DNA from: Oceanobacillus sojae
Lineage (GTDB): Bacteria > Bacillota > Bacilli > Bacillales > Amphibacillaceae
Reading direction: 5' to 3'
Assembly (NCBI RefSeq): GCF_007991515.1
Contig: NZ_BJYM01000007.1
Coordinates: forward strand, 124,001-188,000
Length of the DNA: 64,000 nucleotides
Numbering within the stretch: position 1 is the stretch's first letter; each line of letters begins with the position of its first letter. Under the pieces are notes generated by a model. The model saw only the letters and a list, made by a program, of their open reading frames with translations, searched no databases and was not told where the DNA came from. Shown here one piece after another: positions 19,935-30,144 of this stretch. The translations under genes and the position numbers were made by a program.

Positions 19935-20287
19935 ATTAATAAAAGAACGGAAATTAGTAAAGATATCTTTACTTTTTTCAAGGGGAAGAATTTCCATATG
20001 AAGTATTATTGGGGGGATTAACCGGGGCAATTATTTTAGCAGTATTTGCATTTATTAAGTACAAACGTAAAAAAGATAATACTCCAGAAGCAGATGAAAG
20101 AGTAAAGCATAATATATTTCGTTTTTCCGCATACGTATCTTATGTTTCCTTAGCTGTATTATTTATGGGAATATTTATATTCAGTCTTCTGGGAGCTGAA
20201 TCAGTATCTATTGCTTATTTGTGGATTTTCTTTGTTGCTTATATCTGGATTACAGGGATAGGAACTGTAATAGCGAGAAAAAGATAG
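19935..20287 (+). pseudogene. Hypothetical small membrane protein, frameshifted near its start
   Basis: From 20009 the frame encodes a 92-residue protein with three hydrophobic helices and a KYKRKKD loop, but its TTG has no ribosome site and translatable sequence continues upstream (EEFPYEVLLGG). The preceding part, NKRTEISKDIFTFFKG, lies in another frame; one extra G in the run at 19982-19985 would join them. No good start codon is visible for the joined frame, the first candidate being near 19935. Family not recognised. Confidence 0.5.
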
Positions 20288-20317
20288 TGATATTCATGTT
20301 TTTAAATACTGGATAGC

Positions 20318-20358
20318 AGCGCGGGCTTGAAAAAAAGTTGTAGCACAAGCCCGCTCAT
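20318..20358. terminator. Inverted repeat between convergent genes
   Basis: GCGGGCTTG (20321-20329) pairs with CAAGCCCGC (20346-20354) around a 16-base loop. T runs are poor on both sides, so it is a weaker terminator candidate serving the convergent plus- and minus-strand genes. Confidence 0.55.
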
Positions 20359-20364
20359 AAAAAT

Positions 20365-21138
20365 TTATCCCTTCACAGCTTTAAACAACGTCCATCTGTC
20401 TTTTTCCACAAGCTCTTCTATATCACCGATAGATTGATCGATATAGTTAATTAAAGATGCCAATTCAGCATCAGATAACTCATGCATGATGCTGCGTCCG
20501 GCTCTGGATTGAATATCATCCAGGAGTGCTTGTTTGTTTTTATATGTCTTCCTTATTTCCCATAGACGATGCTCTTCAATCTTTCGAAAACCTGCTTGCT
20601 GAAGACTTAATTTTATATTATCGCTGGAGCGTCTTCGTTTCTTTTCAAATTCCTTTAATTTCGGGAAAGCTTCAAAAAAGTAGCCGCGAATATGCTCGTT
20701 ACTTCCTTCCAGCAAGCAATCGTCCAATGTGCGATCCTGAATAAGATAACAGCCATCACTTTTCAATACCCTGTATGCTTCAACAAATACAGAACCTAGG
20801 TCTTTTATATGATGGATTAATGCTCTGGATAAAATGAAATCTGCACTGCCCGACTCTAAACCGGTATTATTAGCATAACCGAGCTGAAAGGAAATATTGG
20901 AGTAATTGCTGCAGTGTTTCACGGCTCCTTCTAAAATCGGCTTGGAATAGTCGATACCTGATACAGAGGGAATTCCGATATCAGCCAAAGCTTTAGAATA
21001 AATACCGCCTCCGCATCCTATATCTGCAGCCTGGTGAATAGAAGCAATATCAATCAGCTCTTTTATTTTCTCCTTCCATGTCATATCGACTTCACGATTT
21101 GTATAGCTGTACATATTATCTTTACTATGAAAATCCAA
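20365..21138 (-). CDS. Class I SAM-dependent methyltransferase
   Basis: A 257-residue cytoplasmic protein. The SAM-binding motif I is AADIGCGGGIYSKAL (about residues 37-51), acidic motif II is SGIDYSKP, and motif IV is ADFILSRALIHHI, as in methyltransferase domain 11/25 proteins. The start is TTG 21138 with GAGGAGGAG upstream. The substrate cannot be deduced; the C-terminal third (ELSDAELASLINYI and WTLFKAVKG) is typical of uncharacterised Firmicute methyltransferases. It is transcribed alone, divergent from the GNAT gene. Confidence 0.85.
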   Translation of the reverse strand: MDFHSKDNMYSYTNREVDMTWKEKIKELIDIASIHQAADIGCGGGIYSKALADIGIPSVSGIDYSKPILEGAVKHCSNYSNISFQLGYANNTGLESGSADFILSRALIHHIKDLGSVFVEAYRVLKSDGCYLIQDRTLDDCLLEGSNEHIRGYFFEAFPKLKEFEKKRRRSSDNIKLSLQQAGFRKIEEHRLWEIRKTYKNKQALLDDIQSRAGRSIMHELSDAELASLINYIDQSIGDIEELVEKDRWTLFKAVKG

Positions 21139-21311
21139 CGCATCTCCTCCTCAGTAATTTTTATCGTTATAATTAATTATAGCTTTGTAGACTATTTAAG
21201 TATAATATTGGTTTTTAATAGGGTTAGATAAGAAAATATTATATGGAAGCTTATTTGGATATATATTTAAATGTTAAAATAGAATAAACTGTCGAAAAGG
21301 ATGACAAGGAA

Positions 21312-21722
21312 ATGAATGAACATTATCAAATCAAGTATCAGACACCAGGTGTTGAAGTATTTAATGAATTAAGAATAGAAGCCGGGCTCAGCAGCAAGGA
21401 AAGAAAGGCAATTGAAATTGGGCTTCCTAATACTCTGTTTGCTATATCTATTTATGATGGAGATACGTTAATAGGTATGGGGAGAGTTGTTGGTGATGGA
21501 GGAGTTGTTTTTCATGTAGTTGATATTGTAGTTAAACCAAGCTATCAGGGACAAGGGCTTGGAAAACGTGTGATGAAGGAAATTATGAATTATTTAGATA
21601 GCCATACATACAAAGGTTCATATGTCAGTCTGATTGCAGATATTCCGGCTGATAAATTATATGAACAATTTGGATTTCAATACACAGCTCCCAATTCTGT
21701 AGGAATGTACCGAATGTACTAA
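21312..21722 (+). CDS. GNAT family N-acetyltransferase
   Basis: A 136-residue GNAT protein. Acetyl-CoA binding is shown by VVKPSYQGQGLGKRVM (the Q/R-x-x-G-x-G/A loop) after the IVV strand, and the C-terminal YEQFGFQYTAPNS carries the usual F-GF motif. It transfers an acetyl group to an unknown amine. GACAAGGAA precedes ATG 21312. A perfect bidirectional terminator separates it from ptsI. Confidence 0.88.
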   Translation: MNEHYQIKYQTPGVEVFNELRIEAGLSSKERKAIEIGLPNTLFAISIYDGDTLIGMGRVVGDGGVVFHVVDIVVKPSYQGQGLGKRVMKEIMNYLDSHTYKGSYVSLIADIPADKLYEQFGFQYTAPNSVGMYRMY

Positions 21723-21724
21723 AA

Positions 21725-21768
21725 TAACCTGTGATTATTGTTTGGACAAAACAATAATCACAGGTTTT
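21725..21768. terminator. Bidirectional terminator between GNAT gene and ptsI
   Basis: AACCTGTGATTATTGTTT pairs perfectly with AAACAATAATCACAGGTT around a short loop, with A and T runs on the two sides. It serves both convergent genes. Confidence 0.92.
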
Positions 21769-21775
21769 CATCATC

Positions 21776-23494
21776 TTATTTATTTATTGTTTTTTCAGCT
21801 AATGCAACAACTTCATCTGCTGTGCTTAGAGAAAGGAATTCATTTTTAAGTGCTGCAAGTTCCTTTTTATTAAGTCCAAGAATTTGCGTTCTTGCCGGTA
21901 AGATAGAAGTAGCGCTCATGCTGAATTCATCCAGACCGAGTGCAAGAAGTAATGGAATAGCAGTAGAATCTCCCGCCATTTCACCACACATACCAGCCCA
22001 TTTACCTTCTGCGTGAGCTGCTTCAATAACATTGTTTACTAAGTTCAGAATTGCTGGATGGTACGGCTGATACAGATAGGATACCTGCTCATTCATACGG
22101 TCAGCAGCCATAGTGTATTGAATCAAGTCATTTGTTCCAATACTGAAGAAGTCAACTTCTTTTGCAAATTGTTTTGCAATAACTGCAGTAGATGGAATTT
22201 CTACCATAATACCAACTTCGATATCCTCAGAAACTTCTACACCGTCTTTTTGAAGATTTTCTTTTTCTTCCAGCAGTAATGCTTTTGCCTGACGGAATTC
22301 TTCCAATGTAGCAATCATCGGGAACATGATTTTTAAATTGCCGTATGCACTTGCACGTAATAAAGCACGAAGCTGTGGACGGAATACATGTTCATTTTCT
22401 AAACAGAAACGGATTGCACGGAATCCTAAAAACGGATTCATTTCATGCGGCATATCTAAATAGCTGATTTCCTTATCGCCGCCGACATCAAGTGTTCTTA
22501 CAACGACAGGCTTGTCTCCCATTTTTTCTAACACTGTTTTATATGCTTCAAATTGAACATCCTCTGAAGGTAATTCAGAGTTACCCATGTATAAGAATTC
22601 TGTACGATAAAGGCCGACGCCCTCACCGCCATTATTAAGAACACCTTCAACGTCATCAGGTGTACCAATATTTGCAGCCAGCTCTACCTGTTCACCATCA
22701 GCAGAGAAAGTAGGCTCGTCTTTTAATTTTGCCCATTCTGCCTGCTGCTTAGCAAAGGCAGCCTGCTTCTCTTCATATACTTTAATTTCTTCTTCTGTCG
22801 GGTTAATAATAACCTTTCCTTCAATTCCGTCAACAATAATTTGATCGTCTTTTTTCACTGCGCCGGTAATTTCTTTTGTGCCGACAACAGCTGGAATCTC
22901 TAATGAACGGGCCATAATTGCTGAATGGGAAGTTCTGCCGCCGATATCTGTTGCAAACCCTTTTACAAATTCACGATTTAATTGTGCTGTATCAGAAGGG
23001 GTTAAATCTCTGGCAATGACAATTACCTGCTCATCAATTAAGGCTGGATTAGGGAAGGTAACCTGCAGTAAATGAGACATCACACGTTTTGTTACATCGT
23101 GGATATCAGCTGCACGTTCACGCATATACTCATTATCCATTCCTTTAAACATCCCGATAAACATTGTAGCAACCTCATCTAAAGCTGCTTCTGCATTTAC
23201 TTTATCATCATTGATTTTATCTTTTATCGGGTTAATAAGCTCTGGATCTCCTAATACAAGCAAATGTGCAGAGAAGATTTCTGCATGTTCTTCTCCGAGC
23301 TCTTTTAATGTATGTTCTTTGATTTTCTCCAGTTCTTTTCTGGAAACTTCCAGTGCGCTGTCAAGACGTTCAATCTCTTTTCCTGGATCATCAATTGAAG
23401 ATTTTTCGAAATTTAATTCTGGTTCCTTAAGTTCATATACTTTAGCAATGGCAATTCCACTAGATGCAGCAATTCCATTCATTTTTTTCATCAT
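21776..23494 (-). CDS. ptsI: PTS phosphoenolpyruvate-protein phosphotransferase (enzyme I)
   Basis: Enzyme I transfers phosphate from phosphoenolpyruvate to HPr, feeding all PTS sugars and, through HPr-Ser-P, the CcpA control seen in this window. The 572-residue length is standard. The active-site histidine is His190 in [21 protein letters not shown] and [19 protein letters not shown] mark the PEP-binding barrel. AAAGGATG precedes the ATG. Unusually, ptsH does not precede it: upstream on this strand is a short gap and then a hydrolase gene, so HPr must be encoded elsewhere. Confidence 0.97.
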   Translation of the reverse strand: MMKKMNGIAASSGIAIAKVYELKEPELNFEKSSIDDPGKEIERLDSALEVSRKELEKIKEHTLKELGEEHAEIFSAHLLVLGDPELINPIKDKINDDKVNAEAALDEVATMFIGMFKGMDNEYMRERAADIHDVTKRVMSHLLQVTFPNPALIDEQVIVIARDLTPSDTAQLNREFVKGFATDIGGRTSHSAIMARSLEIPAVVGTKEITGAVKKDDQIIVDGIEGKVIINPTEEEIKVYEEKQAAFAKQQAEWAKLKDEPTFSADGEQVELAANIGTPDDVEGVLNNGGEGVGLYRTEFLYMGNSELPSEDVQFEAYKTVLEKMGDKPVVVRTLDVGGDKEISYLDMPHEMNPFLGFRAIRFCLENEHVFRPQLRALLRASAYGNLKIMFPMIATLEEFRQAKALLLEEKENLQKDGVEVSEDIEVGIMVEIPSTAVIAKQFAKEVDFFSIGTNDLIQYTMAADRMNEQVSYLYQPYHPAILNLVNNVIEAAHAEGKWAGMCGEMAGDSTAIPLLLALGLDEFSMSATSILPARTQILGLNKKELAALKNEFLSLSTADEVVALAEKTINK

Positions 23495-23618
23495 GAGAGC
23501 ATCCTTTCTTTAGTAAAGCTTTAAACATCATTATAACATATATATACTAAATTAGCGCAGGTCATTGTGCAAGTAATAAATGCCAGCTGCAAGTGTTTTT
23601 CTGTATTTGAAAGAAGTG

Positions 23619-24533
23619 TTAATTATTGGTATTGCAGAGCGTTTTCAGCCAGTTTCCTATAAACGCAAATACTTCTTCCCGGCATGTATCATTTAGCAGC
23701 TCATGCCTTCCTCCTTCATAAACCAGAACGGTAATATTTGTCATACCGCTTTTTTGAAAAAGAACAGCTGTTTTCCATATACCTTTTCCATATTGGCCAA
23801 TCGGATCCTGATCTCCGTTGATAAGGAGAAGAGGGAGGCCTTTACGAATGCTTTGATTGAGTTTTTGATTTCTTGTTTGATAGATACCTTCTAATAGATC
23901 GTAGAAAAAACGGGCTGTTGGAATAAAGCCGGTATAGGCATCCTCTTCGTAGGAAGCTGCAAATGTTTTATCTCTGGTCAGCCATGCATGCTTATAGTGT
24001 TTATTCCGCTTTTTACTGCTCCCTAATACAAGCTTATTCATCAATGGAGAGGGACTCAGAGGCGGTAAAAAGGAAGCAACCCTTTTGCCTGCTGCTGTGA
24101 CAATTCTGGAGTAGTGTCCCGTACCGGTTAATATTAATCCATCTATTTCAGCGCTGTAATGCTGAATAAAATTCCGCATTAAGAAGGAGCCCATACTATG
24201 CCCAAGAAAGTAGTACGGGAGGTGTGGAAAGGCTTTTTTTCCAAATTGCATAATTTCATAAAGGTCTGTAACAACACGCTGGAATCCATTTTCTTCTGTA
24301 AAGTATCCTTGTATTCCTTTATCCCCGGTTTTACCATGGCCGCGATGATCACTGCCAATAACAATAAATCCGAGGGAAGTACAATAAGAAGCAAGGTCGT
24401 GATAGCGTTCAATATGCTCAACCATTCCATGTGCAATCTGAAGGATTCCGATTGCTTGTTTATCAGGAAGCCACTGTTTAATATAGATACTGGTGCCATC
24501 AGAGGACTCCAGCCAATCTTCTTTCAACTGCAT
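23619..24533 (-). CDS. Alpha/beta hydrolase, monoacylglycerol lipase/lysophospholipase type
   Basis: A 304-residue serine hydrolase. The nucleophile elbow is LGHSMGSFL, the oxyanion region IAHGMVEHIERY and SDHRGHGKT are typical of the lysophospholipase (Hydrolase_4) family, and the acid and histidine lie in LINGDQDPIG and EGGRHELLND. No signal peptide, so it acts in the cytoplasm, probably on monoacylglycerols or lysolipids. Its upstream side is where the IS element at 24.6 kb sits, close to the promoter. Confidence 0.88.
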   Translation of the reverse strand: MQLKEDWLESSDGTSIYIKQWLPDKQAIGILQIAHGMVEHIERYHDLASYCTSLGFIVIGSDHRGHGKTGDKGIQGYFTEENGFQRVVTDLYEIMQFGKKAFPHLPYYFLGHSMGSFLMRNFIQHYSAEIDGLILTGTGHYSRIVTAAGKRVASFLPPLSPSPLMNKLVLGSSKKRNKHYKHAWLTRDKTFAASYEEDAYTGFIPTARFFYDLLEGIYQTRNQKLNQSIRKGLPLLLINGDQDPIGQYGKGIWKTAVLFQKSGMTNITVLVYEGGRHELLNDTCREEVFAFIGNWLKTLCNTNN

Positions 24534-24649
24534 TTAGTCTCCCCCTTTATTATCCCTGTCATTCTTCATATAATTTTGTATATAACGCTGTTATTTTTAT
24601 TATACTTTGAAGACAGGTTGACAACAAATGCTATCTGTTTGGACAAAAA

Positions 24650-24704
24650 GTGAAGGCGCAGTCCCCTTCAAATTGAAAAGCAATTAGTGGGGGTCAGCCT
24701 TCAC
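24650..24704. repeat. Left-end hairpin of the IS element
   Basis: GTGAAGGC (24650-24657) and GCCTTCAC (24697-24704) are perfect inverted repeats, with TCCCC and GGGGG pairing inside. Subterminal hairpins like this are the transposase recognition structures of IS200/IS605 elements. Confidence 0.75.
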
Positions 24705-24858
24705 GGTCTTGGTTTTCGATATAGTTTTTGATTACTTTTAAAGAAGCTCCTTCTGTCGAAAGGATAAGATAGCTCCTACTCCAAAAATAAGGTTTCCAAT
24801 AATATGGCGCTAAGAATACAGCGAATTCCTTTCGTATATATCTTGGGGATACCGTTTT
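24694..24858 (-). pseudogene. tnpA: IS200-type Y1 transposase TnpA, C-terminal remnant
   Basis: Reading the minus strand, a frame ending at a TGA inside the left-end hairpin encodes SPRYIRKEFAVFLAPYYW followed by FWSRSYLILSTEGAS and VIKNYIENQ, which is the C-terminus of TnpA, with the helix that carries the catalytic tyrosine. The N-terminal two thirds, including the HUH motif, is missing; the sequence upstream is unrelated spacer before tnpB. It cannot transpose by itself. Confidence 0.75.
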
Positions 24859-24913
24859 ACAACGGTTTGTTTTACAATGTGATTATAACACATATATAAG
24901 GGAGGGTTGGTTG

Positions 24914-26259
24914 ATGCAACAGACGAAAACGATTAAAAATAAAATAACCTCTCACAGTTCGAAAACCTTCGAACCTACACTTGCTATCTATCGGCAGGCA
25001 CTATCTTTTCTAGTAGATGTTATAAATACGGAATGGTCTGTTTTAGAAAATTTAAGCACGAAAGAGTTGGTAAACGCTGTAGAAAAATTAACGCATCACA
25101 CCAAAACGAACCCCTGCCCAAAATGTGATTTTGACGCAACATTTTATAAGTTCCCTTCTTAATCTGCCATTTCTAAAGGTTATGGAATTGTAAAAAGTTA
25201 TCGTTCTAACTATCAAAACTGGTTGGATGAAAAAAGCGAATCAATTGTAAATGGTAAGCGTTTTAAGAAACAGCCCCTGTTTTATCTGTTAGGCATGAAG
25301 CGTTTCCGGTGTTTTATAAAGGGAATATGTTTAAACAATTATCTAGCAATCAAACAAAAATCAAAGTTTTCCTAAATAATGATTGGGTTTGGGTAACGAT
25401 TGCTTTCCATCATAAAAATTTAAAGAATCGTGGAATTGCCGGTTGGAAAGAAAATAACCCTACCTTAGTAAAAACAGGCAAAAAGTATTTCATTCATTTT
25501 TCTTATGAGAAAAAGATTACATTAAATAAAACAAAATTAAAAGAACAAGTCATCGTTTCTGTAGACTTAGGTATAACGTATTCTGCGGTTTGTTGCGCAA
25601 TGCGTTCAGCTGGAACTGTCATCGGCAGGAAATTTATTAATCAACCGGTAGAAAAAGACCGTATGTACACAAAAATCAACAAACTAAAGAAAGCTCAACG
25701 TCATTCTGGGTATGTAAATGCACCAAACTATTGGAGACGAATTAATGGTCTAAAGAAACATATCGTGCATCATACATCTTCAGAAATTATCAAATTCGCT
25801 GTCGATCATCAAGCAGATATCATCGTATTTGAGTACCTTGGTAAAATGAAACACCCAGAGGGAATGTATGGTGCAAAAAAGTTACGTCATAAAGTACATC
25901 ATTGGAGCAAGCTGGGCATTCAAAGTAAAGCCGAAGAGATGGCCCATTACAAGGGCATACGTATTCGACGAGTAAGTGCTAAGTATACTTCCGCACTTGC
26001 TTTTGACGGTTCTGGAGAAGTGAAACGGAATCATAAAAAAGACCTTGCCGCCTATCAAAATGATAAAGTCTATCACGCAGATTTAAGTGCTTCTTATAAT
26101 ATAGGAGCACGGTATTTTATTAGAGAATTCCTTAAGTCCTTTTCTGAAAAGAAAAGGTTACTACTGGAGGCAAAAGTTCCTTCCTTAGTAACTAGAACTC
26201 GGCTGACATTGGCTTCATTAATTAGCTTACATCAGGCGTTACGTACTAATGGTGCGTGA
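24914..26259 (+). pseudogene. tnpB: TnpB (IS605 OrfB) with internal stop and frameshift
   Basis: ATG 24914 follows GGAGGG. The frame stops at TAA 25160, resumes in frame (ISKGYGIVKSYRSNYQNWLD), then shifts by one base near 25290 before continuing to 26259 from AFPVFYKGNMFKQL. The RuvC-like acidic residues remain: Asp in VSVDLGITYS, Glu in IIVFEYLGK, Asp in YHADLSASYNIGARYF. The CxxC zinc-finger pairs are absent, which I recall as normal for this TnpB subgroup. Intact relatives are RNA-guided nucleases; this copy needs at least two repairs to be full length. Confidence 0.88.
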
Positions 26260-26476
26260 TTATGCGTGCTGTTTGCTGTATTTAAGTCAATAGAAGCCCC
26301 TTTCAAATCTTAGATTTGGTGAGGGAGGTTCACATGCTGATTAATTCGTCCACTTTTACAATTTGATAAAATATTGATTTTCCCCTGGTAATTCACAAAT
26401 CTGCCTTGCACAACAAATTCAAAGTATGATAAAGTAAAGACTAGGGATTGTCGGAACATAGGAGGAGTATGGAAAC

Positions 26477-26713
26477 ATGTTGTTAACTGTGGTTAATGTT
26501 TTATTAGTAATTGACGTTATCGTTATGATTGCACTTGTGTTACTGCAGTCTGGAAAAAGCGCTGGTCTTTCTGGAGCTATTTCTGGTGGTGCAGAGCAGT
26601 TATTTGGAAAACAGAAAGCACGCGGAATTGATTTAGTGCTTCATCGTTTAACAATTGTTACAGGTGTGCTGTTCTTTTTATTAGCTTTCCTGGCAGCGTA
26701 CGTATTACAATAA
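26477..26713 (+). CDS. secG: Preprotein translocase subunit SecG
   Basis: A 78-residue membrane protein with two helices flanking the conserved [20 protein letters not shown] loop. SecG joins SecY and SecE in the export channel and assists SecA. AGGAGGAG precedes ATG 26477. It opens the conserved block secG-est-rnr-smpB-ssrA and has its own terminator. Confidence 0.97.
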   Translation: MLLTVVNVLLVIDVIVMIALVLLQSGKSAGLSGAISGGAEQLFGKQKARGIDLVLHRLTIVTGVLFFLLAFLAAYVLQ

Positions 26714-26721
26714 ATATTATT

Positions 26722-26752
26722 CCTTATCACAGTTTTGTGGTAAGGTTTTTTT
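26722..26752 (+). terminator. Terminator of secG
   Basis: CCTTATCACA pairs with TGTGGTAAGG (one G-U pair) around GTTT, followed by seven T. Confidence 0.92.
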
Positions 26753-26879
26753 ATTTCCGCTTAAAGGGGAAGTTTAAAAAGTACGCTTTACCAGCCTTTT
26801 TGAACACACTTCTATAACGATACAGGGTATACTAGAAATGAATTTGGAAAAAATGATTTAGAGAAGATGAAGGGAATGG

Positions 26880-27632
26880 ATGATTGTGAAAATAAAGCTG
26901 CCGCAGCCATTTACATTTGAAGCTGGAGAGCGTGCTGTCTTATTATTACACGGATTTACAGGTCATTCTGCAGATGTCCGTATGCTTGGACGGTTTTTAG
27001 AAAAGAAAGGCTATACGAGCCATGCGCCAATTTATCGCGGGCACGGGCTCCCTCCGGAGGAATTAATTAAAAGTAATCCGGAACAGTGGTGGGCAGATGT
27101 AAAAGCCGCATATAACTATTTGAAGGATTTAGGTTATAAGGAAATTGCTGTAGCGGGTCTTTCTCTTGGAGGGGTATTAGGTTTAAAACTTGCTTATTCT
27201 GAGCAAATTAAAGGTATGGTATCTATGTGTGCACCGATGTTTTTTGATAATGAGGAGCAGCTAACGAAGGGTTTTCGGGAGTTTTCCAGAGAGTTTAAAC
27301 AGCTCGAACAAAAGGATGAAGCTGTTATTGAAGAAGAATTGGATACATTAATGGAAAATTCCAAGGAGCTGTTTAAGGGTGTAGGAGCTACCATTAAAGA
27401 AGTAAAATCAAATATTGATATGATCTATACACCAACTTTTGTTGTCCAGGCAGAAAAGGATGAAATGATCAACAAGGACAGTGCTAATTATATTTATAAT
27501 AATGTAGAATCTACACAAAAAGAGATTAAGTGGTACCCCAATTCAGGTCATGTTATTACAATGGATAAAGAAAAGGAACAGCTTCACGAAGATATCTATA
27601 TGTTTTTAGAAAACTTAAATTGGGAAGTATAA
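26880..27632 (+). CDS. est: Carboxylesterase (Est30/YvaK type)
   Basis: A 250-residue cytoplasmic alpha/beta hydrolase nearly collinear with Geobacillus Est30 and B. subtilis YvaK. The oxyanion region is [20 protein letters not shown], the nucleophile Ser95 is in AGLSLGG, the acid lies in [11 protein letters not shown] and the histidine in [20 protein letters not shown]. It hydrolyses short-chain carboxylic esters; the physiological substrate is unknown. Start could be ATG 26880 or GTG 26886 (which gives the more family-like MKIKLP). Position between secG and rnr is the conserved one. Confidence 0.93.
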   Translation: MIVKIKLPQPFTFEAGERAVLLLHGFTGHSADVRMLGRFLEKKGYTSHAPIYRGHGLPPEELIKSNPEQWWADVKAAYNYLKDLGYKEIAVAGLSLGGVLGLKLAYSEQIKGMVSMCAPMFFDNEEQLTKGFREFSREFKQLEQKDEAVIEEELDTLMENSKELFKGVGATIKEVKSNIDMIYTPTFVVQAEKDEMINKDSANYIYNNVESTQKEIKWYPNSGHVITMDKEKEQLHEDIYMFLENLNWEV

Positions 27633-27672
27633 ACTATAAAGCAGGAAAGATAAATAGAAAGAAGGTGAGACA

Positions 27673-29958
27673 ATGAAAGAACGAATTTTAGATTATATTA
27701 AAGAAAATAGTACCAAACCCTTGTCTGTACAAGAATTAGAAGAGTCCCTGGGATTAGAGGAAGCATCAGAATTTAAAGAGCTGGTCATTGCTCTGAATGA
27801 ACTGGAATTAGAGGGAGAGCTTGTCCGGACAAGGAAAAACAGATTTGGACTTCCTGACAAAATGAATCTCATTAAGGGAACCATTCAAATGCATGCAAAA
27901 GGTTTTGCCTTTCTTATTCCGGAAGATGAAAATGAAACGGATGTTTATATCCATGCAAATGATATGGAATCTGCAATGAATAAGGATAAAGTACTTGTAC
28001 GTCTGGAAAAGAAAGATACAGAAGGCTCCCGCCCGGAAGGAAAGGTTATACGTATTTTAGAGCGTGCAGTAGTTACTGTTGTCGGTACATTTGAGGATAA
28101 CCGTTCCTTTGGTTTTGTTATTGCTGATGATAAGCGGATTCCAAATGATATTTTTATTTCTAAGGGACATACACATGGAGCTATCGACGGTCATAAAGTA
28201 CTTGCACGCATTACTAAATATCCGGAAGGAAGAAAAAGTGCAGAAGGAGAAATTATTCAGATTCTGGGTCATAAAAATGATCCGGGAATTGATATTCTTT
28301 CCATTATTTATAAGCACGGTATCCCGATAGATTTTCCGGAAGAGGTAATAGAGCAAGCAAATGAGGTTCCGGAAGAAATTGATCCAAATGATATACGGGG
28401 GAGAAAGGATCTGCGGGATGAAGTTGTCGTTACGATTGATGGAGCAGATGCCAAGGACCTTGATGATGCTGTAAGTGTCAAACGTCTTGATAATGGAAAT
28501 TATGAGCTCGGAGTTTATATCGCAGACGTCAGTCATTATGCGAAGGAAGGTACACCGCTGGATAATGAAGCATTTGAGCGGGGAACAAGTGTTTATTTAG
28601 TCGATCGAGTGATTCCGATGATTCCTCATCGCCTATCCAATGGTATCTGTTCCCTTAACCCCCAGGTTGATCGTTTAACACTGGGATGTAAAATGGAGAT
28701 TAATACAAGTGGACAAGTTGTTCATCATGAAATTTTCCAAAGTGTTATTAATTCGAATGAACGAATGACTTACTCTGATGTGAATAAGATTTTAGTAGAT
28801 AAGGATGAAGAATTACGCAAGAAATATGAACCGCTTGTTCCGATGTTTGAGAATATGGAAAAGCTTGCAGCTATTTTGCGCGGGAAACGCTTTGGACGAG
28901 GCGCTATTGACTTTGATTTTAAAGAAGCAAAAGTGCTTGTCGATAAAAAAGGCCATCCGACTGATGTGGTCATTCGCGAACGCTCCGTCGGGGAGAAATT
29001 AATTGAAGAATTTATGCTGGCAGCGAATGAAACAATTGCTGAGCATTTCCATTGGATGGATGTACCATTTATCCATCGTATTCATGAGGATCCGGATGAA
29101 GGGAAGCTTGAGAAATTCTATGAATTCTTAGCTGGACTTGGCATCTCAGTAAAAGGAACAGCTAACGAAATCCATCCGCAGCAGCTTCAAAAAGTGCTGG
29201 ACTCCATTAAAGATGAGCCAGAGGAAATGATTGTATCCAAGTTAATGCTACGTTCCATGCAGCAGGCAAAATATTCGCCACATAGTGTTGGCCATTTTGG
29301 CCTGGCAACGGATTTTTATACACATTTCACATCGCCGATCCGCCGTTATCCGGATTTAATTGTACATCGCTTAATCCGCACTTATTTAATTGAAAACAAG
29401 ATGGATAAGAAAACGATGAAGCATTGGAAGGATCGGATGCCGGAAATTGCCCGCCATACTTCAGAAATGGAACGTCGGGCAGTAGATGCCGAGCGTGATA
29501 CCGATAATATGAAGAAAGCAGAATTTATGAAAGATAAGATTGGTGAAGAATTTACCGGCATTATCAGCTCTGTAACGAATTTCGGTATGTTTGTCGAATT
29601 GGAAAATACGGTAGAAGGGCTGGTTCATGTCAGCTATTTGACAGATGATTACTATCATTTCGATGAGCGCAGTCAGGCGATGATTGGCGAACGGACAGCT
29701 AAAGTATTCCGTGTTGGAGACGAAGTGGATATTAAGGTGGCTGATGTAAACCTGGAGGAATACACAGTTGATTTTGAACTGACATCCTTAGGTTCACCGC
29801 GCAGGAAGGAAAGAAAGGACAAGTCTTCCAGACGGGTTATCCAATCTTCACCAAAAACGAAAGAAAAATCAAAAGCAAAGCCAAAAGTGAAGGGTAAAGC
29901 AAACCCAAAAGGCAAAGCAAATCTTAAAAATAAGAAAAAGAATAAACCAAAACGATAA
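27673..29958 (+). CDS. rnr: Ribonuclease R
   Basis: A 761-residue 3'-5' exoribonuclease that degrades structured RNA and, with SmpB-tmRNA, faulty mRNAs on stalled ribosomes. Domains in order are an N-terminal winged helix, cold-shock domains ([21 protein letters not shown], then [17 protein letters not shown]), the RNB catalytic domain with the metal-binding [12 protein letters not shown], an S1 domain ([19 protein letters not shown]) and a lysine-rich tail of about 45 residues. GAAGGTGAGAC precedes ATG 27673. smpB and ssrA follow, the classic trans-translation neighbourhood. Confidence 0.97.
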   Translation: MKERILDYIKENSTKPLSVQELEESLGLEEASEFKELVIALNELELEGELVRTRKNRFGLPDKMNLIKGTIQMHAKGFAFLIPEDENETDVYIHANDMESAMNKDKVLVRLEKKDTEGSRPEGKVIRILERAVVTVVGTFEDNRSFGFVIADDKRIPNDIFISKGHTHGAIDGHKVLARITKYPEGRKSAEGEIIQILGHKNDPGIDILSIIYKHGIPIDFPEEVIEQANEVPEEIDPNDIRGRKDLRDEVVVTIDGADAKDLDDAVSVKRLDNGNYELGVYIADVSHYAKEGTPLDNEAFERGTSVYLVDRVIPMIPHRLSNGICSLNPQVDRLTLGCKMEINTSGQVVHHEIFQSVINSNERMTYSDVNKILVDKDEELRKKYEPLVPMFENMEKLAAILRGKRFGRGAIDFDFKEAKVLVDKKGHPTDVVIRERSVGEKLIEEFMLAANETIAEHFHWMDVPFIHRIHEDPDEGKLEKFYEFLAGLGISVKGTANEIHPQQLQKVLDSIKDEPEEMIVSKLMLRSMQQAKYSPHSVGHFGLATDFYTHFTSPIRRYPDLIVHRLIRTYLIENKMDKKTMKHWKDRMPEIARHTSEMERRAVDAERDTDNMKKAEFMKDKIGEEFTGIISSVTNFGMFVELENTVEGLVHVSYLTDDYYHFDERSQAMIGERTAKVFRVGDEVDIKVADVNLEEYTVDFELTSLGSPRRKERKDKSSRRVIQSSPKTKEKSKAKPKVKGKANPKGKANLKNKKKNKPKR

Positions 29959-29989
29959 AATCTCTGCCTAGGAGATTTTATCGTTTTTT
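29951..29989 (+). terminator. Terminator overlapping the end of rnr
   Basis: AACGATAAAATCTC pairs perfectly with GAGATTTTATCGTT, then T residues. The stem includes the rnr stop codon. Confidence 0.9.
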
Positions 29990-30144
29990 CACACAGGGAG
30001 CAGAGGTTCATCAAATGAATGAAACTTTTGAGATAAGACAGGTTTTTTGGTAAAATATACAGAGGATTCATACGGGGAGAGAGCGAGATTTCTTTCCATG
30101 TGAACAAGAACTTTTAAAAGTTCGATGGAAGAGGATGATTTTAG

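Larger units (their letters stand above)
24645..26333 (+). mobile_element. Decayed IS200/IS605-family element
   Basis: A minus-strand tnpA remnant and a plus-strand tnpB pseudogene are divergently arranged as in IS605. The left end carries a hairpin (24650-24704). The right end has CAAATC/GATTTG (26304-26318) and finishes near GGAGGTTCAC (26324-26333), a terminus typical of this family. There are no terminal inverted repeats or target duplications, as expected for Y1 elements. It lies between the hydrolase gene and secG. The exact left boundary is uncertain by a few bases. Confidence 0.85.

Noticed and set aside
24198-24653. 151-codon plus-strand frame opposite the alpha/beta hydrolase
   Set aside because: It is antisense to a clear gene with the GHSMGS motif and has no homologue-like features.
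28057-28536. 159-codon minus-strand frame inside rnr
   Set aside because: Shadow of conserved RNase R coding sequence; no ribosome site.
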